From NCBI GenBank assembly GCA_018401565.1, contig JAGYKS010000035.1, positions 1 through 64,000 of the forward strand: 64,000 nucleotides of DNA, written 5' to 3'. The notes beneath the pieces are model-generated. The model was given only the letters and a program-made list of their open reading frames with translations, searched no databases and had not been told where the DNA came from. Both the position numbers and the translations under genes were made by a program. This DNA comes from Acidimicrobiales bacterium. Its GTDB lineage: Bacteria; Actinomycetota; Acidimicrobiia; Acidimicrobiales; Acidimicrobilacustridaceae. This document shows, piece after piece, positions 1 to 8,851 of the stretch. Each line of letters begins with the position of its first letter. Positions within the stretch are counted from its first letter, which is position 1.

Positions 1-92
1 CCCCGCGATTCAGGTTTCAGGCGGGACGCCTTTAGGATGGGCCGCAAAAGTCGAGCTGCCGACCCGAGGTTCTAAGTTGTTATTGTCTACAA

Positions 93-106
93 ATTCGAAT
101 ACGAAT
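93..106. promoter_or_regulatory. Possible operator: inverted repeat ATTCG-N4-CGAAT
   Basis: A perfect 5-bp inverted repeat with a 4-bp spacer lies about 110 bp upstream of the amino-acid dehydrogenase start. A weak -35/-10 pair (TTGTTA, 17 nt, TACGAA) overlaps it. The arrangement would suit a repressor site, but half-sites this short occur by chance. Confidence 0.2.
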
Positions 107-213
107 CGCCTACAGCAATTCGAAAACAGGCAAAAGGGTACTTGACCCGTCAAGGCAAGGTTCGGTCTGCAAACCATTCGTACGGCGCGGGCCAGTTGGG
201 AAAAGGAACTTTC

Positions 214-1470
214 ATGAAAGCGGACGTCGTAGTCATCGGTGCGGGATTGATCGGAGCCCATACGGCCGTGCAGCTTGTCGAAAAAGGGCTCAGAGTCATG
301 CTTGTAGACCCTGCGTCTCCGGGTGGCGAACAGGCAGCGAGCTATGGCAATGCTGCGTGGATTTCATCGCATTCCGTGCTTCCTCCGGCCTCGCCCGGTG
401 TCTGGAAACAGGTGCCAAAATGGCTGATAGACCCGCTCGGGCCGCTTAGCGTTCGGGTGTCTCACCTACCCCGCGCCTTGCCCTGGCTTCTGCGCTATTT
501 GACCTCTGCTAACACCGATGAGAAGTTGCGCACCATCGCGGGTCACCTTCGCGCGCTGCTAGTAGATGCGCCCGCACTGCACGCCGAGATTGCCAGGCGC
601 ACCGGTCTTTCACATCTCATCGACGAAAAAAGCGGCCTGATGCATGTCTACCGCGACAGAGCCGCGTATGAGGCGGATTCGCTTGGCTGGGATATTCGTC
701 GCGATCTGGGGATCGCGTGTGAAGAGGTCGAGGCGGACGAACTGGCGCGGCTTCAGCCGAATCTCACGCGTGACTACAGCTTTGGCGTGTATGTGCCCGA
801 GGCGGGCCAGTGCCTCAACCCCGGCGCTTATTGCGCTGGGCTGGTCGCTCACGCAGAAAAACACGGAGCGCGACGCATTAGCGCTGGTGCTGTGGGCTTT
901 AGCAAGCGGGGTGGAAAGCTGCAGGCGGTGCTGACGACACAGGGAGAGATCACATGCGGTGCTGCGGTCATTGCCACAGGTGCGCGCTCCGGTGCCTTGT
1001 CCGCCCAGGCAGGTGACCGCGTCCCCCTGGAAAGCGAGCGTGGCTATCATTTCATGGTGGAGGGTGGGTCGAACCTTCCTGGTCCGTCGACGGCGGTAAT
1101 GATCGGTGACCGCAAGGTTGTCATCAGCCGACTTGAGCAGGGTGTGCGCTGTGCCGGGCAGGTCGAAATCGCCAGTCCGGATACCAAGGCAGACTGGCGC
1201 CGCGCCGAGATCATGCGCCAGCACCTGTCGGCAGCCTTTCCCAGTCTCGACACCAGCGAAGGGCGCGTCTGGATGGGGTCGCGTCCCAGCACGCCGGACG
1301 GTTTGCCGGTTATCGGGCCGGCGTCAGGTGTGTCTGGTGTGTACCATTCCTTTGGGCACGGTCATGTCGGACTTGTCAGTTCAGCCCGCAGCGGGCGCCT
1401 TAATGCGCAGCTTATCATTGGAGAGAAACCCGAGATCGACCTTGCCCCCTTCAGTGCTGCGCGCTTTTGA
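214..1470 (+). CDS. FAD-dependent D-amino-acid dehydrogenase/oxidase (DadA/DAO family)
   Basis: Predicted FAD flavoprotein of the DAO superfamily that oxidises a D-amino or N-substituted amino acid to the keto acid. The N-terminus carries a Rossmann dinucleotide motif, VVVIGAGLIGAHTAVQL (residues 4-20). The C-terminus has the family pattern GSRPSTPDGLPVIGPA and GHGHVGL. At about 418 residues it has normal DadA length. The ATG at 214 is preferred over an in-frame start at 142 because the Rossmann strand begins right after it and a purine-rich stretch (AAAAGGA) precedes it. The racemase gene downstream begins at the stop codon, which suggests a D-amino-acid catabolic pair. Base and codon use are less GC-biased than in the rest of the window and look proteobacterial. 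The exact substrate is unknown. Confidence 0.8.
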   Translation: MKADVVVIGAGLIGAHTAVQLVEKGLRVMLVDPASPGGEQAASYGNAAWISSHSVLPPASPGVWKQVPKWLIDPLGPLSVRVSHLPRALPWLLRYLTSANTDEKLRTIAGHLRALLVDAPALHAEIARRTGLSHLIDEKSGLMHVYRDRAAYEADSLGWDIRRDLGIACEEVEADELARLQPNLTRDYSFGVYVPEAGQCLNPGAYCAGLVAHAEKHGARRISAGAVGFSKRGGKLQAVLTTQGEITCGAAVIATGARSGALSAQAGDRVPLESERGYHFMVEGGSNLPGPSTAVMIGDRKVVISRLEQGVRCAGQVEIASPDTKADWRRAEIMRQHLSAAFPSLDTSEGRVWMGSRPSTPDGLPVIGPASGVSGVYHSFGHGHVGLVSSARSGRLNAQLIIGEKPEIDLAPFSAARF

Positions 1471-1472
1471 TT

Positions 1473-2145
1473 GTGCGTGACCCGATCCGCCCTTTCGGAA
1501 AGCCTGGCACGCATGTCGTACTGGGTGGCAAGGCCGTCTATGGCGCCCCGCTGGGAATTCTGACACTCGAAGCGCGTTTTCCCCGGATCCAGGGCGATAT
1601 GGGCAATGCTTTGACGTGGCCATTCCCAGTCCTCTACAGAGTCAGTGCGGGCGCAAGCCCGGATCTCGTCGTGTGCCACGGTGCTCAAGGTCTGCTGGAC
1701 GATTTCATTGAGGCGGCGCGCGATCTGGTCGATCTGGGGGCAGAAGCCATCACGACCAACTGCGGCTTTCTGTCAATATATCAGACGGCACTAGCAAATG
1801 CGGTTGGCGTGCCGGTGGCTACCTCTTCGATGATAGGTGCCAGCGGGTACAGGCGCTACTGCCTCAGGGTAAGCGACCCGGTATTGTGACTATCAATCTT
1901 GCGGGCCTTTCTTCAGCCCACCTCGATGGTATCGGCGTTCCACGCGACACGCCCATCTCAGGGACGGGACAGGAAACGGAATTTTTTCGCACCATCATCA
2001 AAGCAGAAAAACCCGTTCTCGACCCAGCGCAGGCCTGTGCAGAGGTCGTTGCAGCCGCAATAGATCTGACCCTTGCCAATCCCGATGTCGGGGCGGTCGT
2101 TTTGGAATGCACCAACATGTCGCCCTACAGTTCCGCGGTGGCTGC
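1473..2145 (+). pseudogene. Asp/Glu racemase-family protein, frameshifted and truncated
   Basis: Two reading frames together spell an aspartate/glutamate (hydantoin) racemase-like protein. The first (to ~1840) has GDMGNALTWPFP, TTNCGF (N-terminal catalytic Cys) and a segment ending VPVATSSM. The second (from ~1850) has GIVTINLAGLSSAHL and ends at VVLECTNMSPYSSAV, which holds the second catalytic Cys. A small indel near 1840-1850 breaks the frame; correcting it restores a VQALLPQGKRPGIVT segment. The gene then stops being racemase at about 2145, where carboxylase sequence on the other strand begins, so roughly the last 40 residues are missing. Start is TTG 1467 or GTG 1473, at the stop of the preceding gene. 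Confidence 0.7.
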
Positions 2146-2160
2146 ACGACCGTCAACTTC
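2120..2160. other. Junction between two unrelated gene ends (probable chimera point)
   Basis: Racemase homology on the plus strand runs to about 2145. Biotin carboxylase homology on the minus strand begins at about the same place. Both proteins lose their C-termini here, and codon and base composition change. The segment 2128-2148 can be read as racemase on one strand or as the carboxylase VDGRAATAEL stretch on the other, so a short shared sequence may have caused a false join. A real recombination scar is the alternative. Confidence 0.6.
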
Positions 2161-3581
2161 AACGTCGGCGTTGCGCTCCCACGCTCGGTCTCGTCGCCTT
2201 CGCCAGCGGGTGCGCCAGAAGGCGCCGACGACACCCCGGTGAGGTCCAGGACTTCCTCCACCCATTTGGTGGAGTGCACTCCGGCTTTGAAGTCGGGATG
2301 CTCAAGGATGGCGATGTCGGCCGGGATGGTGGTGGCGATGCCTTCGATGCGGAACTCGCGCAGCGCCCGCAGGGTGCGGGCGATGGCGGTGGGGCGGTCA
2401 ATGCCCCAGCAAATCAGCTTGCCCACCAGGTTGTCGTAGTACTGGCTGACCTCGTCGCCTGACTCGTAGCCACCGTCCCAGCGGGTGCCGAAGCCCTGCG
2501 GCGGTACCAGCGTGGTGATGGTGCCCGGAGCAGGCAAAAAGGCGCCACCGGCGGGATCCTCGGCGTTGATGCGGATCTCCACGGCATGGCCGCGGCGCTC
2601 GATGCCGTCCTGGGTGATGGTGAGGGGTTCGCCGGCGGCCACCCGCAGCTGCTCAGCCACCAGGTCGATGCCGGTGGCCATCTCGGTCACCGGGTGTTCC
2701 ACCTGCAGGCGGGTGTTCATTTCCAGGAAGTAGAACTCGCCGTCCTGGTACAAAAACTCCACCGTGCCGGCGTTCACGTACCCGCACGCCTTGGCCACCT
2801 TCACCGCCGCAGCCCCCATGGCCTGACGCACCTCGTCGGGGAAGTTCGCCGCCGGGCTCTCTTCCACCAGCTTCTGGTGACGCCGCTGGGCCGAGCAGTC
2901 ACGCTCGCCCACCCACACGCAGTTGCCGTGGGTGTCGGCGATGATCTGCATCTCGATGTGGCGCGGCCACGTGAGGTAACGCTCCACGTAGCACTCGTCA
3001 CGGCCGAAGCCCTTGAGAGCCTCGGACTGGGCACTGGCCAGGGCCTCGTGGGCCTCGTCGGCCGAATGCACCACCCGCATGCCGCGGCCACCACCGCCGT
3101 AGGCGGCCTTGATGGCCACCGGCCAGCCGTTGGCCTCTCCGAACGCCACCACCTCGTCGCCGTTGTTGAGAAACTCGGTGGTGCCGGGCACGCCCTGCAC
3201 CCCGGCGGCCTGAGCGGCGATGCGGCTCGACACCTTGTCGCCCATCACCTCGATGGCTTCGGGCGGCGGCCCGATGAACGCCACGCCCCGCTGGGCGATG
3301 GCCCGGGCGAAGTCGGTGTTTTCGGAAAAGAATCCGTACCCGGGGTGCACGGCGTCGGCGCCCGACTGCTCGATGATCTCGAGGATGCGCTCGGTGTTGA
3401 GGTACGACTCGGCGGCGGTGGTGCCACCCAGGGCGTAGGCCTCGTCGGCCAGGCGCACATGCAGTGCGTCCCGGTCGAGGTCGGAGTACACAGCGACGGA
3501 CGGGATACCGAGTTCGGCGCACGCACGGATGACCCGCACGGCGATCTCGCCCCGGTTTGCAATGAGGACCTTTGTCAGCAC
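2146..3581 (-). CDS. Biotin carboxylase subunit of acyl-CoA carboxylase, C-terminus (BCCP) lost
   Basis: ATP-dependent biotin carboxylase, as in the alpha chain of actinobacterial acetyl/propionyl-CoA carboxylases (AccA3-like), which makes malonyl- or methylmalonyl-CoA. Signatures in order: VLTKVLIANRGEIAVRVIRA at the N-terminus, the ATP-grasp glycine loop AAYGGGGRGMR, ERDCSAQRRHQKLVEE, and FLEMNTRLQVEHPVTEM. Actinobacterial alpha chains usually end in a biotinyl (AMKM) domain. That domain is absent because the sequence switches at the 2.14-kb junction. A lost G near 2180 shifts the frame just before a linker that would read ADVEVDGRAATAEL. GTG 3581 is chosen because homology starts at its second codon. 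The biotin ligase gene lies 85 bp away in the divergent direction, which fits the cofactor link. Confidence 0.85.
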
Positions 3582-3654
3582 AGCCCTATGTTTACGGCGT
3601 GAGGCGGTGTCGGCGCCAGCCTGAGCGCCACGGTGGCACCGATACCCTTGAGCC

Positions 3655-3661
3655 CAAGGAG
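3655..3661 (+). promoter_or_regulatory. Strong Shine-Dalgarno for the biotin ligase gene
   Basis: AAGGAGG lies a few nt upstream of the ATG at 3667. Most other transcription-unit first genes here instead have a -10 box touching the start, so this gene is probably translated from a leadered mRNA. Confidence 0.5.
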
Positions 3662-3666
3662 GCGTC

Positions 3667-4483
3667 ATGGACGTTGAGGAACTTGCCGAGCGCACCCGAC
3701 AGGCCATCACCGGCACCCGGTGGTCGGTGAACTGGGTGTCCACCACCGGGTCAACCAACGCCGACCTGCTGGCTGCAGCCGGCGCCGCAGAGCCAGCCGG
3801 GGCGGTGCTCATAGCCGAGCATCAAGGGGCCGGGCGGGGCCGGTTGGACCGCACGTGGGTTGCCCCTGAGGGTTCGTCGTTGCTCATGTCGGTGCTGCTG
3901 CGGCCGTCGCTTCCACCGACTGCTGCCCACCTGTCGGGCGTGGCGGTGGCGCTGGCCGCCGAGCACGCCTGCGCATCGGTGACCGGCGTGGCACCCGGCC
4001 TGCAAATGGCCCAACGATCTGGTCATCGGATCAGCAGACGCCACCCGCAAGGTGGGCGGGGTGCTCAGCGAGTCGCTGCTGGTCGACGGCGAGGTGGCGG
4101 CGGTGGTGGTGGGCATCGGCCTCAACGTGAACTGGCCGGCGGACCTGCCCGCCGATCTGGTTGGGGTGGCCACCTCGCTCAACGCCCATGTCGCCAATGG
4201 CGCCGACATCGACCGCGTCGGGCTGTTGGCGGCCGTGCTCATCGAACTCGATTCCCTCGTTGACCTGCTCGACAGCCCCCAGGGGCGCTCCCGCTTGCTC
4301 GATGAGTACCGCCGCCGGTGCGTCACCATCGGTGCCCGCGTGCGCGTCGAGATGGCCGACATGACCACCGAGGGCACGGCCACCGCCATTGACGACGACG
4401 GCCACCTGGTGGTCACCGACGACGACGGAATTGCGCTGGTGGTGGCGGTGGGTGACGTCATCCACCTGCGCCCGGTGGTGTGA
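3667..4483 (+). CDS. birA: Biotin--[acetyl-CoA-carboxylase] ligase (frameshifted)
   Basis: Activates biotin as biotinyl-AMP and attaches it to the carrier-protein lysine of biotin carboxylases. Visible family signatures are STTGSTNADLL, the ligase loop GAGRGRLDRTW, KWPNDLVIG (in the second frame), GIGLNVNW, and a C-terminal small barrel ending at HLRPVV. There is no N-terminal helix-turn-helix, so this is a class I ligase and not a BirA repressor. An extra C near 4003 (CTGCAAATGG where CTGAAATGG is expected) splits the gene. Either the base is a sequencing error or the gene is dead. Total about 270 residues, normal for the class. Divergent from the carboxylase gene it would serve. Confidence 0.8.
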
Positions 4484-4504
4484 GCAGGTGTGAGCAGGAC
4501 TGCG

Positions 4505-5344
4505 TCAGGCCGTATCGGTGAGGCGCAGTCGGATCCGACGCAGGACGGCTTCCACCAGCTGTAGCGGCCAGCCGATCGGGTTCTCCTGACGAATCTGTCG
4601 CAGACGACTTCTGGCATGACGAACGCGTTCTGTGGTGGTTGGCGCCGCAGGCGCAAAGGTTCCGGTGTGTCCCGGGGTGACGTTGGCCACGAACCCCTGC
4701 CACGGCGGCACCTCGTCGGGGTCAATGCCGAGTGCGGTGAGCACGGCGGGAATGGACGATCCATAACGTGCCACGCTGTCGTCGTAGTCGCAGGTCACCA
4801 CGTTTTCGTCGCCCAGGACGTTTCGCCACACCCGCAGCATCTGATCCCAGTCGGTCAGCCACGTGTCGGGACCAACGTAGACATGGGAACTGCGGAACTG
4901 GCTCAGGTAGTGGTGCCGGACGTGTTGCTGGCGATACGACTCCAACCAGAACTCGGGCGAGCGCAGGCACACTGCCACGCGCAGCTGGCGCGGTGCGAGC
5001 AGCTCCTGCACCCTGCGCACCTCGCGTTCATCACGCAAAAGGGAGAGACACTCGCTGCTGATCAGCAAGGTGGTGTCGTCAGGTGCAGCCTGGGCTCGCA
5101 CGTGCCGGGTTGCGTTTTCTTGCCACTCGGTCAGGGGCCATTCCGGCTGGAGGCTCATGCCGGTGATGGTCCGTCCTGGTTCAACGGCCAGCAGTCCCAG
5201 TTCGTAGTGGTATGACCCGAACATCCCGTCGTAGTACCGGATGCCGTTGGCGGACCGCAGGGTGTCGGCGTTGTGGCTGGCCCATTGCTGGAACGCGGTG
5301 GTGCCGGTCTTGTGCAGCCCGATGTGCAGCAGCGCGTCAGTCAC
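4505..5344 (-). CDS. Sulfotransferase-like protein (PAPS-binding P-loop)
   Basis: An intact frame of 279 residues. The N-terminus LLHIGLHKTGTTAFQQW is the 5'-phosphosulfate-binding loop of PAPS-dependent sulfotransferases. ISSECLS and RVAVCLRSPEFWLESYRQQ fit the 3'-phosphate-binding strand and Ser/Arg region. Such enzymes move sulfate from PAPS to a hydroxyl group of a glycan, lipid or small molecule. The GTG at 5344 lies 3 bp after the stop of the glycosyltransferase gene, so the two are probably co-translated, and the acceptor may be the glycan that enzyme builds. Some proteins of this fold are not sulfotransferases, so the reaction is inferred from the loop and the setting. Confidence 0.65.
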   Translation of the reverse strand: MTDALLHIGLHKTGTTAFQQWASHNADTLRSANGIRYYDGMFGSYHYELGLLAVEPGRTITGMSLQPEWPLTEWQENATRHVRAQAAPDDTTLLISSECLSLLRDEREVRRVQELLAPRQLRVAVCLRSPEFWLESYRQQHVRHHYLSQFRSSHVYVGPDTWLTDWDQMLRVWRNVLGDENVVTCDYDDSVARYGSSIPAVLTALGIDPDEVPPWQGFVANVTPGHTGTFAPAAPTTTERVRHARSRLRQIRQENPIGWPLQLVEAVLRRIRLRLTDTA

Positions 5345-5347
5345 TGT

Positions 5348-6739
5348 TCAGCACCCGTCGGCGATGGCATCTCTGGCAATGGCGCGCACATGTTCGGTGA
5401 ACACACTTGCCGAGTGGTTTCGTTCGTACACCGCCCTGCCGGCGTGGCCCATGGCCGTGCGGGCTGCTTCGTCATCGAGCAACGCCACGATGGCGGCAGC
5501 GAACTCGACCGGATCGTCGGTGACGTGGAGATCAGTCCCGACACGGACGTCGATGCCGTAGGCGCCGATTGTGGTGGCCACCACCGGTACGCCGGCTGCG
5601 AATGCCTCGAGCACCTTCACTCTGGTTCCCGACCCCCGATGGATCGGAGCCACGCTCACCATGGCCTCGTCGAGGTAGGGGGCCATGTCGTCGACGGCGC
5701 CAACAATCTCCACTCCGGGGATCGCTCCAAGTGATTCAAGACATTCGCTGTGACGCCCCACGATGCGCAGGACCGCATCGGGCCGGACGGCGGTCACCAG
5801 CGGCCACACCAGCTCACCCATCCACTTGGCCCCCTCGCTGTTGGGGCCGTAGTTCATGGATCCAACCAGCAGGACCACCGGCGTCGCCGTGTCACTTTCG
5901 CCAGCCAGAGATGGGTCCTGACCCAACAGTCCGTGCGCCAACACCTCGCCGGGGCTGGAAGCAGTATTGGGAAGAATGCGGATCTCGCGAGGAATACGGG
6001 CAATTCGGCGATCCTGTTCCGAGCACACGAGCGAGAATCGGGCAGTGCTGGCGAGATTGAACCGCACCAGGATGTGTCGCCGGGTAGCGAAGCGCTCAAC
6101 AACGCTCGGCGTGACATGGACATCCTCGATGAGATCGTCAACGTCCAACACCATGGCCGGATGGTCGGGTGGGGCAGTACCGGTCAACACCCCCGGTCGC
6201 ACCACCCACAGCAGGTCGGCGTTGGTCACCAAGGTCTCGATGGAATCGGGCAGGCGACGCTGGAGCAAGCGGTCCGTGATGGGGTGAAGTGCGCCGAACC
6301 CGCCCTTGATTCGCCGGAGCCACCGGCGACGTTCGGCGACACCACCGGACGGCCAGTAGACGAGCGTGAATGTCGCGTTCGGAGCAGAACTGCCTGGCAG
6401 CAGCCAGCAGGTCTGGCCCAGCGTGCTCCGGCCAGCGCAGCACGACCGTGACGTCATGGTCAACCGACAGCGCTTCAATCGTGGCCGTCAGCCGGACTTT
6501 GCCCCCGCTGTAATTCAACGCCGGTGCCTTCCGCAGTCATCACCACGCACGTCGGCCGCCGGGTTTGCGGTTGGGCTGAAGCGTCAACCACCTGACCGGG
6601 CTCGCCCAAGCGGGCACCCGAGGACGACCAGATCCCGATCGGCCAAGGAACCATCGAGCAGTCGTTCGTCGCGGTCACGGTGGCGGGCAACTGCGACAGA
6701 TTCATGCCCTGTCGGTCGTCCGCTCTGCTGTTCTGGCAC
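5348..6739 (-). CDS. GT4-type glycosyltransferase (several frameshifts)
   Basis: The C-terminal half is a clear GT-B glycosyltransferase: VVLLVGSMNYGPNSEGAKWM, VRIVG-type strand, VSVAPIHRGSGTRVKVLEAF (the acidic/Gly donor-binding loop) and AGVPVVATTIGAYGI. The N-terminal half is spread over other frames: GTG 6739 begins VPEQQSGRPTGHESVAVA and leads to RRPTCVVMTAE, then ALNYSGGKVRLTATIEAL, then the long frame from ~6357. Indels are inferred near 6610, 6525 and 6357. No membrane segment is seen, so the enzyme is probably cytoplasmic. It lies between a small ORF and the sulfotransferase on the minus strand, in the same unit as pabB and pabC. Donor and acceptor cannot be told from sequence. Confidence 0.7.
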
Positions 6740-6799
6740 GAAACCCGCTCCTGCTCGCAGACCTGCTCCGAATGCAGCTTTGAAAAGATGCTTTCGGTG

Positions 6800-6910
6800 T
6801 CACCCTAGCGGCGCCCTGAATGGTTCCAGAAAGTGCTCGTCGAGCTTCTTGACGCCCGTGGTCCAGTGCTGGCAGGCCACGTCACCGCTGAGCAGTTCCG
6901 GCAGTGTCAT
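6800..6910 (-). CDS. Small ORF of 36 codons overlapping the pabC stop
   Basis: The ATG overlaps the pabC stop codon as ATGA. The frame encodes a 36-residue peptide that starts MTLPELLSGDV and contains TTGVKKLDEHFLEPF. It is not recognised. The amino-acid mix is ordinary and the coupling to pabC is the same type used elsewhere in the window, so it may be a real small gene. In the same frame, beyond its TGA, the reading continues into the glycosyltransferase leader, so it could also be a cut-off N-terminus. Confidence 0.35.
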   Translation of the reverse strand: MTLPELLSGDVACQHWTTGVKKLDEHFLEPFRAPLG

Positions 6911-7761
6911 GCCAAGCGGGCGATCGCCTCAAAGCTTTCGATGGCTCGCAGGGTGTGAGGCCCCGGGGCGTCGGCAAGGCGATCGCCCGTCAATGGCAAC
7001 CACGGCCTGCACGTCACGGGTGGTGGACGTCAAGAACACCTCGGTGGCCTCGGCCAACGCACCAAACGCACGTCCCGTTCGATTGCGCCACAGCCCGATT
7101 CCAGCACCAGCGCCCGGGTCACCCCTGCCAGGCAACCCGACGACAGCGGGGGAGTGAGCAGTTGGTCGTCGATCACCACGAACACGTTCGACCCCGTGCC
7201 CTCGCACAGATCGCCGGCCACATTGGCCATCAGCGCTTCGGATGCGCCGGCTTGGCGTGCCACCGCCAACGCCATCACATTGTCGGCATACGAGGTGGTC
7301 TTGATGCCGGCAGTGGCACCCATCTCGTTGCGCCGCCATGGCACCGTCACCACCGGGGTGGTTGCCTCGGTGATGCCCAGCGGCACCACCATCAGCACCA
7401 GCGTCGGTTCGGTGCGCACTGCGAGCCTGATCCCGGTGGCCCGACGCCACTGGTCACCGTGATGCGCAACCGGGCGTCGCCTCCGCCGCCGGTGACCCAC
7501 GCCGTGACCAGTTCGTCGCATGCAGATCGCACAATGCTGTCGGCGGGTGCGTCGAGCCCCAACGCCACAGCTGACAAACGCAACCGGTCCAGATGGCGCT
7601 GCATGGCAAATGGCGTGCCATCGACCACCTTGAGGGTTTCGAACACTCCGTCACCCACGGTGAAGCCGTGGTCAGAGCACCGACACCGTGGCGTCGGCTC
7701 CGGCCACCACCTGGCCATCGAGCCACACCAGGCAATCGGGGTCGTCGACGTCAGTGCCCAT
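6907..7761 (-). CDS. pabC: Aminodeoxychorismate lyase-like class IV PLP enzyme (several frameshifts)
   Basis: Fold-type IV PLP enzyme. Next to pabB the likely reaction is conversion of 4-amino-4-deoxychorismate to p-aminobenzoate plus pyruvate for folate. Reconstructed order: MGTDVDDPDCLVWLDGQVVA, then DHGFTVGDGVFETLKVVDG, an RHLDRLRLSA segment, KTTSYADNVMAL with the PLP lysine, and EALMANVAGDLCEGTGSNVF with the Glu and Gly/Ser loop that bind the cofactor. The C-terminus reads LADAPGPHTLRAIESF. Indels are inferred near 7676, 7440, 7080 and 6990. A branched-chain aminotransferase is the main alternative for this fold; context favours PabC. It follows pabB by 16 bp. Confidence 0.75.
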
Positions 7762-7777
7762 GGGCACAGTGTGCCGG

Positions 7778-8827
7778 TCAGACTCCGGCATGCGACGCCA
7801 CCTTCAGCAGTCGGCGGGCCTTGAGTTCGGTTTCGGCCCATTCCCCAGCGGGAGTGGAATCCCACGTCACCGCCCCGCCGGTGCCCAGATGAAGGTGATC
7901 GTCCTCGATCCAGAACGTTCGGATGGCCACGTTCAACTCGCCTCGCTGGGTGTGGCCGTCCACCCAGCCGACCGCCCCGCAGTACACGCCACGGTCCACC
8001 GGTTCGAGCCGGGCGATGTGTTCAAGCGCCGCCAGCTTGGGCGCCCCGGTCACCGAGCCGGGCGGGAAGGTGGCGTCGAACAGCTCCGCCCACCCGGCCC
8101 CGGGCCGCAGTCGTCCCGACACGGTGCTCACCAGGTGCACCAACCCCGGGTGTTGCTCGGTGGCCAGCAGCGACGGCACCTGCACCGACCCGAACTCGCA
8201 CACCCGACCCAGGTCGTTGCGCACCAGATCCACAATCATGATGTTCTCGGCGGTGTCTTTCACCGTGAAGCCGTCGGCCGCCGCTGCTGTGCCCTTGATG
8301 GGCGACGACCACACCGCGTCACCGTCACGGGCCAAAAAGCGCTCCGGTGACGCCGAGGCCACGTGCACACCCTCAGCTGGCAGGCGCACCACGGCGGCAT
8401 AGGGGGCCGGGTTGCCGGCGGCCAGGGCTGCGCCCAACGCCGCCACATCCACCGACCGCCCTGCGATAGCCGCCGGCAACGGTGCGCTGAGGCGCCGGGT
8501 GAGGTTCACCTGGTACACCTCGCCGGCGGCGATGGCGGCTCGCACGGCGTCGACTCCGGCCTCGTACGCTGCCCGGTCGAGGCTGGACGTCCACGATCGC
8601 GGGTCGGGTCCCTGCCATGGCGGGCCGGGCCACGGGCGGGCCGGGCGGGAGGTGGTGAACCGGGCGCACACCGCCGGAGCGTCGAACGGTGCCACCACCG
8701 CCCAGTACCCGGGGCGTTCCAACGCGGTGAGATCGCTGGTGACGTCGGCCAGTCCGGTCAGGAGTCGGCCACCCACCACGGCCAGCGGCATCGCCTCAGT
8801 ACTCGTGGTGGGGTACGCACCGGACAC
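7778..8827 (-). CDS. pabB: Aminodeoxychorismate synthase component I
   Basis: Chorismate-utilising enzyme that aminates chorismate to 4-amino-4-deoxychorismate, the step before PabC. Key segments: GEVYQVNLTRRL (~103-113), ASASPERFL (~158-165), SSPIKGT (~174-180) and FPPGSVTGAPK (~254-264). The Lys of PIKGT separates PabB from anthranilate synthases, which have Ala there. The frame is intact and about 349 residues long, shorter than E. coli PabB because the N-terminal part is reduced. GTG 8827 is preferred since it lies 6 nt after a TACGCT box, giving a leaderless transcript; ATG 8791 and GTG 8830 are alternatives. No amidotransferase (pabA) gene is seen in the window. Confidence 0.85.
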   Translation of the reverse strand: MSGAYPTTSTEAMPLAVVGGRLLTGLADVTSDLTALERPGYWAVVAPFDAPAVCARFTTSRPARPWPGPPWQGPDPRSWTSSLDRAAYEAGVDAVRAAIAAGEVYQVNLTRRLSAPLPAAIAGRSVDVAALGAALAAGNPAPYAAVVRLPAEGVHVASASPERFLARDGDAVWSSPIKGTAAAADGFTVKDTAENIMIVDLVRNDLGRVCEFGSVQVPSLLATEQHPGLVHLVSTVSGRLRPGAGWAELFDATFPPGSVTGAPKLAALEHIARLEPVDRGVYCGAVGWVDGHTQRGELNVAIRTFWIEDDHLHLGTGGAVTWDSTPAGEWAETELKARRLLKVASHAGV

Positions 8828-8834
8828 CACGCCA

Positions 8835-8843
8835 GCGTACGAT
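8835..8843. promoter_or_regulatory. Overlapping divergent -10 boxes for pabB and the acyl-CoA dehydrogenase gene
   Basis: AGCGTACGAT reads TACGCT on the minus strand (8840-8835), 6 nt before GTG 8827 of pabB. It reads TACGAT on the plus strand (8838-8843), 8 nt before GTG 8852. Both fit TANNNT leaderless promoters and share three base pairs, so RNA polymerase could probably open only one direction at a time. Confidence 0.5.
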
Positions 8844-8851
8844 CCCGGGTC

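Noticed and set aside
1886..2242. Separate small gene starting MTINLAGLSSAHL
   Set aside because: It is the C-terminal half of the racemase after a frameshift, then runs into unrelated antisense carboxylase sequence.
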